Source of the DNA: Anas platyrhynchos
Taxonomy: Eukaryota > Chordata > Aves > Anseriformes > Anatidae
DNA: 64,000 nucleotides
Direction of reading: 5' to 3'
NCBI RefSeq assembly: GCF_047663525.1
Contig: NC_092601.1
Coordinates: 16,205,501 to 16,269,500, forward strand
A program made the position numbers and the translations under genes. Below the pieces are notes generated by a model. That model made no database searches. It had not been told where the DNA came from and was given only the letters and a program-made list of their open reading frames with translations. Shown here piece by piece: positions 46,778-58,387 of this stretch (positions are counted from its first letter, which is position 1; each line of letters begins with the position of its first letter).

Positions 46778-49700
46778 TCCTTAACTGCCCTGACTGTGGC
46801 TAGGGCTGTCCAAGGCTGAGCAGTGCTGCAGTCTATTTTTAGGGTTGTAATGTGCCTTCTCTGAAGTCTTGGATAACAGGTAGTGAGTAAATGATTAGCA
46901 AAGTACTTGGTGAGTGTTACTTTACTTTGCCAAAGTGAGCCTGCTTTGCCTTTTGTGTAGTAATGTGGGATGCTTCCTTTGCTCTACTGACTACTTACAA
47001 AGAAATACAAATAGAAGTAGACAAGGAAATTGCAGATCTGGAAAGCAGGATGGGGCCTGGACTGAACTGAGCACTCCAGCTGTTGGTGAACTCCTTACCA
47101 AACTAGATGGTAGGGTGCTCTTAGGATTTGGTGCTGTTAACAAGGCTTCTGTCAAGCAGTAGCAGGCAGTTGTCCCCCGAGCCCTGTGTGGGTAAGGCGG
47201 GCTTTCCCCTTCATCTAAACGAGCAGAAGATGATGATAGCCACTGCCAAAGAGCTGCCTGTGTCGGTGAGGCTGCTGTTAGTGTGCACAGATGTTCTTAG
47301 ACAAACATGTGGGAGAGAAGGGATCAGGCTTGTTTACTCCCTGAAAACCCTTGACCGTCCTAAATAGCTGGCTGGATTGGCTTGTGGCATCCTCTCCAGA
47401 ATCCAGCACGTTCAGAGCAAACTGCTGAGCCATGCTGAAATCTCACTGAGTCTCTTGAATTTAAGCTCTGGCTGACGACTAAATTCCATAGTCTGGAATT
47501 ATTTTTGTTGTTGTTTTTTTTTTTTACTACAAGTGCTATCAGCTTTGCTGTGGAGCTCATAACTGCAGGGTAAAATACAAGCCTTGAAGTAAATATAAGC
47601 TCAGCAAGCTCTGCTGGCAAACTGAACCACGCAGGAGCTGTCAGATGTCTGCTTATTCCAGACTAAAGCTGGGAATGTTCCTGGTAACATACTTGGAGGC
47701 TTGGCAGAGACTCAGCGAGTCGAGTTAGCAGCAAACACGCGTAACCAACACAGGTCTGCTAAGCACAAGTTCTACAACTCGAGTTGTAACAAAGGCCATA
47801 TTGCATAGCAAGGGACTGCTATCACATTTAACCTGTCTACTAATTTTATTGCTAAAAACAGAACACTAAGAAAGGGTTAAAACCAGTATCCTGACTTTTA
47901 CACCTGCTTGTTTTCCGTAGGTGAGTTGGAAATCCCATATTCGCTGTTGTTGTCTTCCATGTGCTGTAGTACACCCCTCCTGTGCCACTGACTGCTCAAT
48001 AGCTACACCCTGCTTGGTCCACTCTTAAAAGCTGGAAGTTTTTCTCCTGTTTTAACTAGGAAAGTCTTTTTAGAGAGCAAGATTAGAAATATTCGGGGGT
48101 TAGTGACCAACGTGGAGCTGCTGGGATGGAGCAGGAGGTTTCTGGTCCCAACTGACAGTGTATTTAGGGTGGTGACAGTCAATTGTGTTGTCTAAGTTCA
48201 TTGCATGAGGATGTGAAGCTTTCTCCTCAGATAAAATATGATTAATCTCATTTCCCTCTGATGGCTTTAGGCCCTCTAATCACCCTGCTGTGGTACGCTA
48301 CCAAAGTTAGAAGCCTTTCAGGATGGGGTTTTGCCCCGTGACACAAAGATATATATACTTTTTTTTTTCTTAAACACACCAGAACTGCTGTTTGCAGCCG
48401 TTTCTTCACCTGAGTGTGGAGCATGCAACTGAATTCTTATGCTCCATGGTTCAGGTGGTGCTCAGCATTTCTGTCCTGGTGGTCCAACAGCCCTGGATTC
48501 CCCAGCGTGAGCCAAGGAGGCTGCAGCCTTGTGCTGTGGCGGTGGGCTTGCAGTCACGCGATACGGGAACACCTCTACAACCCCTCTTGTTTCAGTGGCC
48601 TTCCTCGGAAGGACAACGTTTGCTTTGTATCAGTGTGTGTTTCTCTCTCTGGCTGCACCTCTCAAAAACCTTTTTGGCTCAGTAGAGCGTTGGGTACAGA
48701 AATGGACAACAAACAACCAAAGCTGGGGAAGGGGGGGGACATTAATCTTGGAATTGGAAACTCAGGTCTTAAACTGCAGTGGGATCTGTTCCCAGCGAGC
48801 ACCGCAGGGAAAGAGCTGTTTCTCTTGATGTGCAAATACATAGCAAGTGTGTGTACTCTGCTGCTGTCTCAACATCTGTGTTTACCCTATGTCTTTCAAG
48901 TTCAGAGGTGGAAAGCTTTTATCTGCTCTGGGCTCTTCTTATGTCACAGTTTCCAAAATACGAGTGATAGATATAAATCTAGCAGTTAAAAGGCCGGGCC
49001 TGGGAGAGGAGGAGGAAGTTGAAAGCATACAGAGCTTAGTAAAAAACTGTTCCTTCTGAGGCCCTGTTCAGCAGGACGGTTTGTGTGAGCGCTCCCTCTG
49101 CCATCAGGTGTGTGCACGCACCTCGCTGCTTCAGGTCCTGTCTGAGTGAGTTTCTTCTGCCTATTTCTAGAGCAATTGTTGGGGGGAGGTGATTTTTTCA
49201 AGTCTGCCTGGATGCAAATAAATTTCTGGGAAAGCTCTAAACACGGTGACAGGTGTCTCCACAAAGGAAACGTGCGTCTGACCTACGTGTAATAGTAAAA
49301 AGGGAGGAGTGAACTGAATGAACCTACTCTGTGAGTAGGTTAGCACGGAGCCCCGAGAAGCTGATCAGCAGAACGCTTTGTTACGTCCCATGCTGTGCTT
49401 TCTCGGCTCTAATAATGGCATTAGCACCAAAGCAACATGCAGGAAGACTGTAGAATTTCCTTCCTCGTAGGTTGCTGAGCTGCTCAATATACCACTCGTA
49501 CGTGCAGATGCTCTGCTGTTGTTCGCAGAGCAACGGGAGTCTTTGTCCAAAGCGTTGGTGGGGATTAATCTCTGCGGAGATCTGGGAAGCTTTATTCTGT
49601 GCTCCAGGTGTCCTGGCTAACAGTCGCCTTGATTTAACCTGTTAACAACTGAGTGCAAGGCACGGTGTCATCTCCACATGTGCAGAGCAGGCATTTGTCT

Positions 49701-52470
49701 TTCTGGAATTGCTGCACCAGGAGAGGCTTGCAAAGAAGAAAGCATGGCTCAGACTGTAAATAAACCCTTCCAGATTCCAGCTGCACCAAAGGAATTCAGT
49801 AAATTCCCGGTTTTCGGACTGTGACATGCCTTTTGTTTTAACCTACTTCAGATTGGCAAATCCCATCTTGCGCTGCCTTGAAAATAACGGGCAGGAAGTT
49901 TTAATTCTGGCTTGCAGGTAGCTACAGCTGTGCTCATCGCGGGTGTCTTGGTGCTGTGGCTTTGGCCATGTGGCTGCAGCGATCTGTGCGCTGACTTCCC
50001 CTGCTGCCTTTGCATGTGTCCGGCTCGTTTCTCAGGAGCGGTGAGTTGTTCCCAAACCTGTAGCTCTGGGTTTCTCTGGGGCATTAGCTCAACCCTTTCT
50101 CTACTTGGATCTGTTTGCTTTCGCATTTGCTTCTGCACATGGAGGAAAAAAAAAAAAAAAAAAAACTGCATCCTGCAGTCTGACTCTGTTCGATATCTGT
50201 TGATAAGTGGAAAAATCTGTCTAACATTCCACCTCACCAAGTGTCTGGTTCTCACTGCTAGCCCATCGCTCTTTGTAATTTTATAACTGCATAAGAAATT
50301 AAATGTGTTGTGATAAGTATTCCGTGTCTTCTTCCTTCTGTTTGCTGCTTGAGGATGGGGCTGGATAACAGCCGGGCGGTGCTACGTGTGTGCTGTGGCC
50401 CCAGCCCGACTGCTAGCAGTAGTAAGCCTGCTGTCCGTGCTGTGCTGTGCAGCAGACCCCAGAAGATGTTGTTAGCTTGAGTTTTGCCAAGGAGAAGGAC
50501 CAGCTGAGCTCCTTTTTGGCATATTTTGCTTGAAACTGTAATTTTTCCCCTTTGTTCCACCTTAAAGCCCTTCTTGAGGAACTTACACTTGGGCATTTTT
50601 CTCCTGTTCCTCAGGTGAGTTTAAATAACTTCCTTTGTGCTTCATTTTATGGATTGCAGCTGTAGCAGTGCTTTCAAGCATCGTACCCTGCTTGCTGTGC
50701 TGTCGCTCCCAGCTTGCTGCTTCTCACCTTCAGGCCCAGGGGAGAGTGAGCCCATGCGGACGGGTGAGGAGGCTCCTCCTGTGACAAACCCTCTGATCAG
50801 GGTGGATGAGAGAGGAGAAAACCTCTGGCTAGCAGTGGAGGAGCACACGCTGAGAGCTCCTGCTCTCCTCTGTGGCTGTTTCACAGTGACCTGGGCTGTG
50901 AAGGTGCAAGCATCTCCTCTCCTGCTCCTGCTCTGGAGGGCGATGCTTTCCTGCTGGTGCCGTTCGTGCCATCCCTTGCTGCAGGCAGAAGCAGCTGTGT
51001 TAGCTCGGATGAGTGATTCTGAACTGTTCATTCAGCTGCTGCCGGTTCCCTTCTGCCTGGAGCAAGCTGAGGATCAGAGCTGAGCTGTTTGCGGGTAGAT
51101 TCAGTAAGGGGCAGAGCTTCCAGCCCAGGTGGTGCAGGCGGCAGCTCCATCCCTGTGCCCAGGATAGATGTGGCCACCCAGGTCTGACTGCTCCTGCTGT
51201 AAGCCTGCCCAGCACGTGAATCCCTGCAAATGCATCAGAAAAGCTGAATCTCTTGGCCAGAACAGTATCTAAAATCCTAAATAATGGGTTAAAACCAGCC
51301 CTGAAACAAACAGCTGCAGCTGTGTTCAGTGGCAGTCGTGCATCTGCCTGCTGGTACTGAGCCCGCCCCATGAAGCTGGAATTCCCAGGGAAGGGACGGG
51401 GAAATCTCACCTCCTGTTACGATGAATCTCATCTCCCATTATAAAAAATCTCACCTCCCATTATTTATCCCCTTACAAGGGTAGCACCGACTTGTGCCTC
51501 TTTCCTCCTTTGTGCTCTCTGTTGGTAGCGAGTAGGGTTTAGCCCTGTTGTGGCATCCCCCCAGCTGGCCAGGAACCTTTGCTGCCTTTACTTACTCGTG
51601 ACCTGGGACTCAAATCCCAGAGGAAATCAGAGCAAGAGCAGGGTTCTGCTGTGAGCAGCCCAACCTCCCGGGCTCGGGGCCAAGCGCGCTGCCAGGAGCG
51701 CAGCTACCGGGCAGAGCAGCTCCTGGGCTCGCCGTTCAGCCGTGCTGTTTTCCTTGGATGCAGAATTGTGGCTTTTTAGAGCAAGCAGGAGGAAAACAGA
51801 TGCTGGGGGGCAGCAGGCAGAGGCGAGCACCAGCCCTGCCTGTGTTTGGGAGCCCCTGGCCTTGCTGCCAGCCCATCCAGCCCTGGGTACCTTTTTGGGT
51901 ACCTTTCACCTTCTGCATCTGCCCTGGCCCTGCACAGGTTTTGAACAAACCCCCTGCCAGGCTCTTGGTGGGCACTTCTTCAGCTAATTACCGCTGTGAT
52001 GCGAGCTAATGAGAGCTTTCTGCCCAGCCTCCTGCAGCTGAGGAAATCCGGCGCCTGCTCTTCCAGCACCTTGTCACGTTTTTCCTTGGCAGTGAGTTTC
52101 TGCTGAGCTGCACGGTGAGGTTACAATAACGGGTTCAGAGGCTGAGGAGTCCAGGTGGACTCCTGAAATAAACTAGAGGATTTTGGTGATGTTTTGACGC
52201 TCTGAATCCTCTTTTCCAGGGGCAAAAAGAAGCCCTGGGAGCGAGTGACTGATGGATGTTGGCACTGGCCACTGCTCGCAGCCCTCCTGCCCTTCCCCAG
52301 CGGGCTCCCTGGCAGCTCAGCAGCAGGGCTGAGAACTCTCTTTATCGTTTTTATCTGTCGCTGCCAGGCACAGAAACGTCCCAGCGGCAGCAGCACGAGC
52401 CTTTGGGTGCTGGGGGGGCCGGGGGGGGCCGCGCTCTGCCGCCGCGCAGCCGCTAGGTGGTGGTGCGCGT
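46778..52470. other. Intergenic sequence between WIPI2 and SLC29A4, left part
   Basis: Unique sequence, AT-leaning to about 50.6 kb and GC-richer afterwards. A pure poly-A run of about 20 bases lies at 50146-50165. No exon pair, RNA gene or known repeat family was recognised. Part of it may belong to a longer WIPI2 3' UTR. Confidence 0.5.
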
Positions 52471-52475
52471 CCCTG

Positions 52476-52650
52476 CCCGAGCATCCCCGCTCCTTCCCCC
52501 TTCCCTCCCCGAACATCCCCGCTCCTTTTTCCTCCTCCCTCCCCGAGCATCCCTGCTCCATTCCCTCTTTCCTCCTGCAGCATCCCTGCTCCTTTGCTCC
52601 CTTCCCTCCCCGAGCATCCCTGCACCTTCCCCAGGAGCATCCCTGCCCCT
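52476..52650. repeat. Pyrimidine-rich minisatellite
   Basis: Five or more imperfect units share GAGCATCCCTGCTCC (or GAACATCCCCGCTCC) separated by CTTCCCTCCC-type spacers, with units of roughly 25-45 bases. Confidence 0.85.
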
Positions 52651-53889
52651 GGGGGCTCTGCAGCGCCTTGGGGACCACGCTCAGGCCCCCTGAGCTCCTC
52701 TCTCTTCACCCAAAAGTGATTTTGAAATTGAAAGCAGGGAGGCAGGGACAGGAGGGGCAGGGGCAGCAGCCTTTATCCTCCTCCTTTTCACCCTCTGGGC
52801 TGTGGAGCAGCCTTTCCTGTCTCCCAGGGCACCCAGCCATTTGCATTTCAAGGGGCCGGGACGCATTTTCACCATCTGAAATTACTTATTGGGAGCCTCT
52901 TTGGAAACCAAACAGCGTGTGCATGGAGAGATGGCCTCCGCAGCCTCCCATCAACTGCTGCTGCCAGCCCTGAAGGCTGCCCTTAAGGACACCGAGCAGA
53001 AGCAGCACGGGCTCTGCTGGAGCTGCAGAGGGTGCAAAACCCCGAACCCGGCTCCATCCCCCAAGAACTTGGGGATCGTGGTCCCCGTGGCCACCACGCA
53101 CCAGGCTTGGCAGAGAAAAACTCACTAAATCCAATAACCGGCATCCTGAGCCCTCTGCCATCAAATATTCCCCAAACCAAGCCCCTGGCAGCCCCGGCAC
53201 TGCCCAGGGCTGGGTTTTGCTGGGTGCTGGCGCTGTTTTCTCAGCTGCTGCCGAGGCCACGGCCCCACGCTCGCTGCCGCCGCTGCTGCTTATTTATCTT
53301 GGAGCTGCATTAGCAGATGCACTCTGGGATATTCAATTACCTCTAAAGTGCTGCAGCCCTGCCAGCTTCTGCTGGAGCCACCAAGGGGGCTGGGTGGGTT
53401 GGTTTGGGGTTTTTTTGCCTCTTTTTAACTCGCTTTTAAAAGAGAGCCGGGGCTGGGGAAAGCACTCAGTAAAAACAGAGACGGGAAGAGAAAAAAAAAA
53501 AAAAAAAAAAAGGAGGAGAGTGAAGAGGGGGATAAATAAATAAATAATCCTGTTTATGAAATGAAACGGGCGGGTAGAAAAACGATCTCCGGGAAGAAAG
53601 CGGCTCCCGGGGCTATTTTTAGCTCCTCTTTTTCTTTCTCCCCCCCCCCCTCACTCGATCCCAGGAGCAGGCTGGGGGCTTGCTGCGTGCCTCCCCGCTG
53701 CCAGGTGATGACTTTTTTATTTTAATTTTTTTTTCCTTTCCCTGCATCTTATTTATAGCAAGTATAGAGTTTATAGCCCACAGCCCCCTCATGGGAAAAA
53801 TGTGGGGCCAAGGGGGGGCACTGGGGCTGCCCCCCCAGCGTCCCCCCCACCAGGCTGCCAGCTCCCCGTGCGCTCCCTCCTTGTGCCTT

Positions 53890-54080
53890 GATGGAATAAA
53901 TACATAATTCCTTTATTATTCAATTAGGAATTTAACACGCAATCAGGTGATCGCTTTAAGAGGATTTCCTATAAGGCAGGATTTGAATAACCAGGCTCCG
54001 AATTCTATATTCCCTTAACTGGTTTATTCCTTTATCAGATTTTTTTTTTTTCTAAGCACTTTAATGCATTTACTTGCCCA
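53890..54080. promoter_or_regulatory. AT-rich block, candidate conserved non-coding element
   Basis: About 190 bases of AT-rich unique sequence stand out in GC-rich surroundings. They include CAATTAG and TTTATTAT homeodomain-like words. It is not a simple repeat. Confidence 0.35.
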
Positions 54081-54764
54081 TTGTCAACACTTTTCCCCCC
54101 CGCTCTTCCTCCCTCCCCGAGCTTATGCAAATCCCCCGTAAGGGGTTTAATGCTCCGTGTGTGTGTCAACGGTGCCCAAATCTCCGCCATGGCACTGGGC
54201 TCCGTGCGTGTCCCTGCTAATTAATAGGGGCGCATCGCTGATGGGAAAAGCTGATTTTCCCCCAAATTTTGCTGCTGGTGGCTGTGCCCTTTGCCATGGC
54301 ACTGGGCCATGCTTCCCAGTATTTTGGAGGTGGCAGGGTCATGCCTGCAGCCCCCTGGCTCTCGTTTTGGGGGGCTTTGGGGCCAAATGCACCCGCTGGT
54401 GGCTGGGCAGCCTGGATCGGGGCGGGGGAGATTGCCCTGCTCAGATTGGTGGGGCGTTCACTCTGAAACCTACTGACGACCGCTTGGGCAGTAGAAAATG
54501 AAGAGGAGGAGGGCTGGGAGGATGTCAGAGCTCGGTGGCACTCCGGGAAGAGGTTTCCCCATCACCAGAGGTGCTGAGGCTGCCGGCGAGGTCCTTTGGG
54601 AGCCCAGCACGGGGGAGCAAAACCACCCAAGGGTGGACTTGGCCCTTTTCTGCTTTCAGAGAAAAATCTCATCTCTCTCTCCACCTGGTCTTTAAATAGC
54701 CCAGATGAGTGGGAGAGTGCTGGAACAGCCCTTCCCGGCCCTCGCCTCCCCTGCGCCCGCTGCT

Positions 54765-54895
54765 GATTGTCTCCGTTTTTATCCCGTCCTGCCGCTGCGA
54801 GTGCGTGCAGCAATTATGCAAAGTTGCAATCAAGGAGCTGAATTAGCAGCTCATCTCGGATTAATTAGGGATGGATGCGAATCCGTTCCAGCAAG
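54765..54895. promoter_or_regulatory. Homeodomain/POU motif cluster, candidate enhancer
   Basis: Within 130 bases there are ATTATGCAAAG (octamer-like), GAATTAGC, GGATTAATTAGGG (bicoid-type GGATTA overlapping TTAATTA) and CTGATTGTC words. The block lies 3.5 kb upstream of SLC29A4 exon 1. Confidence 0.35.
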
Positions 54896-56964
54896 GAGAA
54901 GGGAGGGGAGAAAAAAAGGAAAGTCTCCGGGCATCCTCTCTGGGTTTTTCCAGCTCTCGTAGTCCGGTGTGGCTGCTGCAGGTGGGGGGATGCAGAGGGG
55001 CAGGGAAAAGCCCCCGGATTGGGGTGTCTGCAGGAGTGGGGTTGGTCCTCGGGATGTGCTGGTGCCGTGGCTCAGCTCCAGTTCATCCCCTGCATCTCCC
55101 AGGAGCGCTTAAATCCGGTGCTTTGGCCTCAAATCAACTCCTCTCCTCTCGTCCGTGTCCTGCTGCAAAGCCTGGGGAAAACCCCGTTAATCCCCGCAGC
55201 CTCCGGTGCCCAGCTCCTGCCAGTGCTGGGGACGAGCCCCGCGAGCTGCAGCTAACGAATCCCCCGGCCACACCGCCTTCCTCATGGCCCCGATAATCCC
55301 CCCGGCACCACGCCGGCCTCATTTCATCCCCGATGTCTCCGTACGAAGCCGGTGCTGCCGAGGATGCTCCCGGGGCTGGCGCAGCGCTTGGTTGGCTTTT
55401 GGAGCTGCCCAGCAGAGCAGGGAAGGATGCAAAGCCTGTCCTCAGGGAGGGATGTGAAGGCTCTCGATGTTATTTAAAGAAGGGTTTCCAAGAGGGGATT
55501 GCGTGCTCGGGAGGAGCCGTGCAGCATCCCGGTCCCGTAAGATGGAAGAGCAGCGCTGCCGGGGGCACTGAGCTCGGGAACGCAGCGTGGCGGGGTGGAG
55601 AGGGGGCTCTCAGCCCAGAAACCTCAATGCCACATCGCCCACCCCATAGGTGCACAAGGGACAGGGATATAAGGCACGGGCATCCCTGCTGGGTGAGCAC
55701 GGCTTGGTTAAGGAGCAGGGTTTTGCCGCTGGGTTCCTGGGAAATGGGTGCTGGGGGGGACGGGGACAGCAAGGACAGCGGTGCCCAAGGGAGGGCAGGC
55801 ACACGGCAGCAGCAGCACCCCAAAGGGAGCCACATAAAGGATCGGTGAGGGGTCCAAGAGGTGGCATTGGGGTTTTGGGTAGGGTGGCGGGATCCGCCTG
55901 AACGCTCTCTCCTCTCTCTCACCTCTGCAGCAGCAATAATTAATAAAACCCAACTCTGCTTCAGGAGCGAGATAAAACGCAATATGGGGGATTTCTGGAG
56001 GCCGTCCTAATCCAACAGCTCCGAGCCAAATGAATCAGCGGGGCCTTATTCCACCCAGCAGGATCAAACCACGGCCCCCATGGCAAGGAGGCTGCCGGGG
56101 CGGAGGCTGCCTCCAGAGCTAAAACACCTCCTCATCCCACAAACGGTGCCGCTGCAGGAGGGATGGAAGCGGAGAAAATCCCCCCAAAATGCTGGGATTT
56201 GGCCGGGGATGCTCTGCGGTGTGATGTTGGGTGTGGAGGTGCCAGGGGCTGGGTGTGGGACATCCCCTTGTGCCACGGGGACCGAGGGGTCGGGGCCAGC
56301 TTCGTGGTGCCTGGCAGGCTTCCCCAGTGTTGAAGTGGGTCAGGCGGAAACTCCGGGAGCAGCCGAGCTCACAGACCTCGAGCCAGCTACAGCAAAGCTG
56401 AATTATTCAGGGCAGGCTGAAAAATTGAAGAGCGAGGCAAAGCCCAGGGGGAGCGCACGGCGCGGGGGCCCCAAACGTCCCCGAAGGGAGGAGGGGGCTC
56501 AGCACCAGCACCAAGCAGTGCTTGGACACCTCGGGAGGATGGGGAATGGGATCAGGGTCCAACTCTGCCCTTTGGGAAGGGAAGGCTGAGAGGAAGCACT
56601 TGGAAGGAATCCGTCCTGGTGTGGCCCTAAAAGCCGTAGAGGTTTCCTAATATCTGGTGCCAGCTCTGCGGGGGTCAGGAGCAAACCTCTGGCCCCGAGC
56701 CTGGCTCGAGCCCAGTGAGCGCGGAGCACTGTGTGTGATGATATTTTGGCAGCCCCATGTGCGTGTCCATGGGGCCCTTTGGATTTATGGGGCCTCTGGC
56801 AGCCGTGAACCGAAGTGAGGCGGCAAACCCCAAAATGGGGAACACGAGGTCGTGCGATTTCAGCCAGGATGGCACAAGTCAGGGGTTGGGTTTTGCCTCC
56901 GGGTGTTTTTTTTTCAGCATCTCCAAGAGCTCCAAATGCACTTGAAGGGCGCCAGGATGCTGGT

Positions 56965-57025
56965 GGGACCTCAGGGCTTTTATAGGGACCTCAGGGCTTT
57001 TATAGGGACCTCGGGGGCTTTTATA
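56965..57025. repeat. 20-bp tandem repeat, three units
   Basis: Units of gggacctcagggcttttata occur at 56965-56984 and 56985-57004, and a third with two changes and one extra base at 57005-57025. Confidence 0.97.
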
Positions 57026-57700
57026 GGATCCCCCCAGCTCTGCAGCCAGGGTGCCGAGGCGGGAGGGCTGGCTCTGACGGGAGAATCGCTGCCGAGCTGG
57101 GTGAGTAACGCTGCCTGGGAGCTGGGAAAAGGCGAGCGCACATATGCTCCAGCTCGTCCTGCGCTTTTCGTGGCGCTCGCGCAGTGCCTGGATGCCAGGC
57201 AGGGGGTTCTCTGCTGTCTCGTAGGGCTGTGCTGCTCCATCCCTGCCCCGCTGGCAGTGCCGTGGGGATGTCCCCGGGACGGGCGTTATAACCGTGTCGC
57301 ATCTTCGAGGTCCCTTCTCCGAGGTGGATGCAGGGTGAGGGGGCACCCACACCAAAATCACCCCTTTTGCACCAATTTCCAAGGAAGGGAGTTGGTGTAG
57401 GGCAAAAGGTCAGAGCTGAGCACGGTGCTCACTTTTTGGTGTTTGTCACCCCGCTGCCACCCAGGGATGGGGAACACCAGTGAGGGGCTCTTGCCCGGCT
57501 TGGATGGGGGCACCCGCAGTGTCCCCACCTGGAGCACTCACCCTGGGCGGGTGTCCCCCCACCCCACGCTGCTTCCAACCCTGGTTACGTGGGGGAGCAG
57601 AGCCCCCCACACACACAGAGCCCCAAAAATGAAGGGATTTCTGCGTGCTGCCAGCCAGAGCTACAATCTGTCTGGCCATGCATCTGTTGTCCTGTCTGTC

Positions 57701-57835
57701 CGTCTGTCCATCCAACCATCCACCTGCCTATCCATCCATCCATCCATCCATCCATCCATCCATCCATCCATCCATCCATCCATCCATCCATCCATCCATC
57801 CCTCTGTCCATCCCTCTGTCTGTCTGTCCGTCTGC
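57701..57835. repeat. (ATCC)n tetranucleotide microsatellite
   Basis: Imperfect TGTC/CATC units lead into about 18 pure ATCC units (about 57730-57801), then decay to CTCTGTCC and TCTG words. Confidence 0.97.
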
Positions 57836-58084
57836 CCCATCCTCCCCCCAGGGCAGCCCCCACGCCGACCCCATGTACCAAAAGCGTTTGGGGCGTGCAT
57901 GGCAAAAAGCTCCCTATCCCTGCCATGGGACCAAACCTGGTGTCCTAAACGAAATGAACGCAGTCCCCTGATTTTTCCTCACCCTAATTAATACCTCCTT
58001 GCAATCAGCGCCACCCCACTGATCCCCCCCCCAAAAAAAAAACCCACATACAGGCAGTCCCTATAGCTGCCGCCTATAGGATGG

Positions 58085-58387
58085 ACACGCAGCCAGGGGG
58101 GCGGACGGGCTCTGTTGGGCGGAAAAAACATTTCTGAGCCCCCCCCCCCGGTCCTCCCCCCTTTTCTTGGAGCCGGGGAGGGGCGGCCGGAGGGGTGGGG
58201 AAGGGGAGGGTGCGGGGGGTGGCGACGGAGCCGCCCCCGCTCCTCGCTCGCAGCCGCCGCGCTCGCTGCTCCCGGTGCCCCCACCCCGGGGACCGGGCTC
58301 CGGTATGGGGGGGCCGGGGGGGTCCCGGGGCTGAAAGGGAGCGAGAGAGGAGCCGGTGCCGCAGAGCTGCCGCCGGGGGGGGGCGAG
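58085..58387 (+). promoter_or_regulatory. SLC29A4: SLC29A4 CpG-island promoter and non-coding exon 1
   Basis: A very GC-rich, CpG-dense block with several GC boxes ends in the donor GCGAG/GTAAGA at 58387/58388. No ATG-initiated frame in it joins the coding exons, so exon 1 is non-coding. The transcription start is probably between 58200 and 58330. Confidence 0.7.

Larger units (their letters stand above)
52651..57700. other. Intergenic sequence with candidate conserved elements
   Basis: GC-rich unique sequence interrupted by AT-richer blocks that look like conserved non-coding elements: about 53284-53370, 53890-54080 and 54765-54895. A poly-A tract lies at 53490-53511. No exon with coding potential and paired splice sites was recognised. 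Confidence 0.5.

Noticed and set aside
57585-57926. Open frames with W-M-D-G or P-S-I-H repeats
   Set aside because: They translate the ATCC microsatellite.
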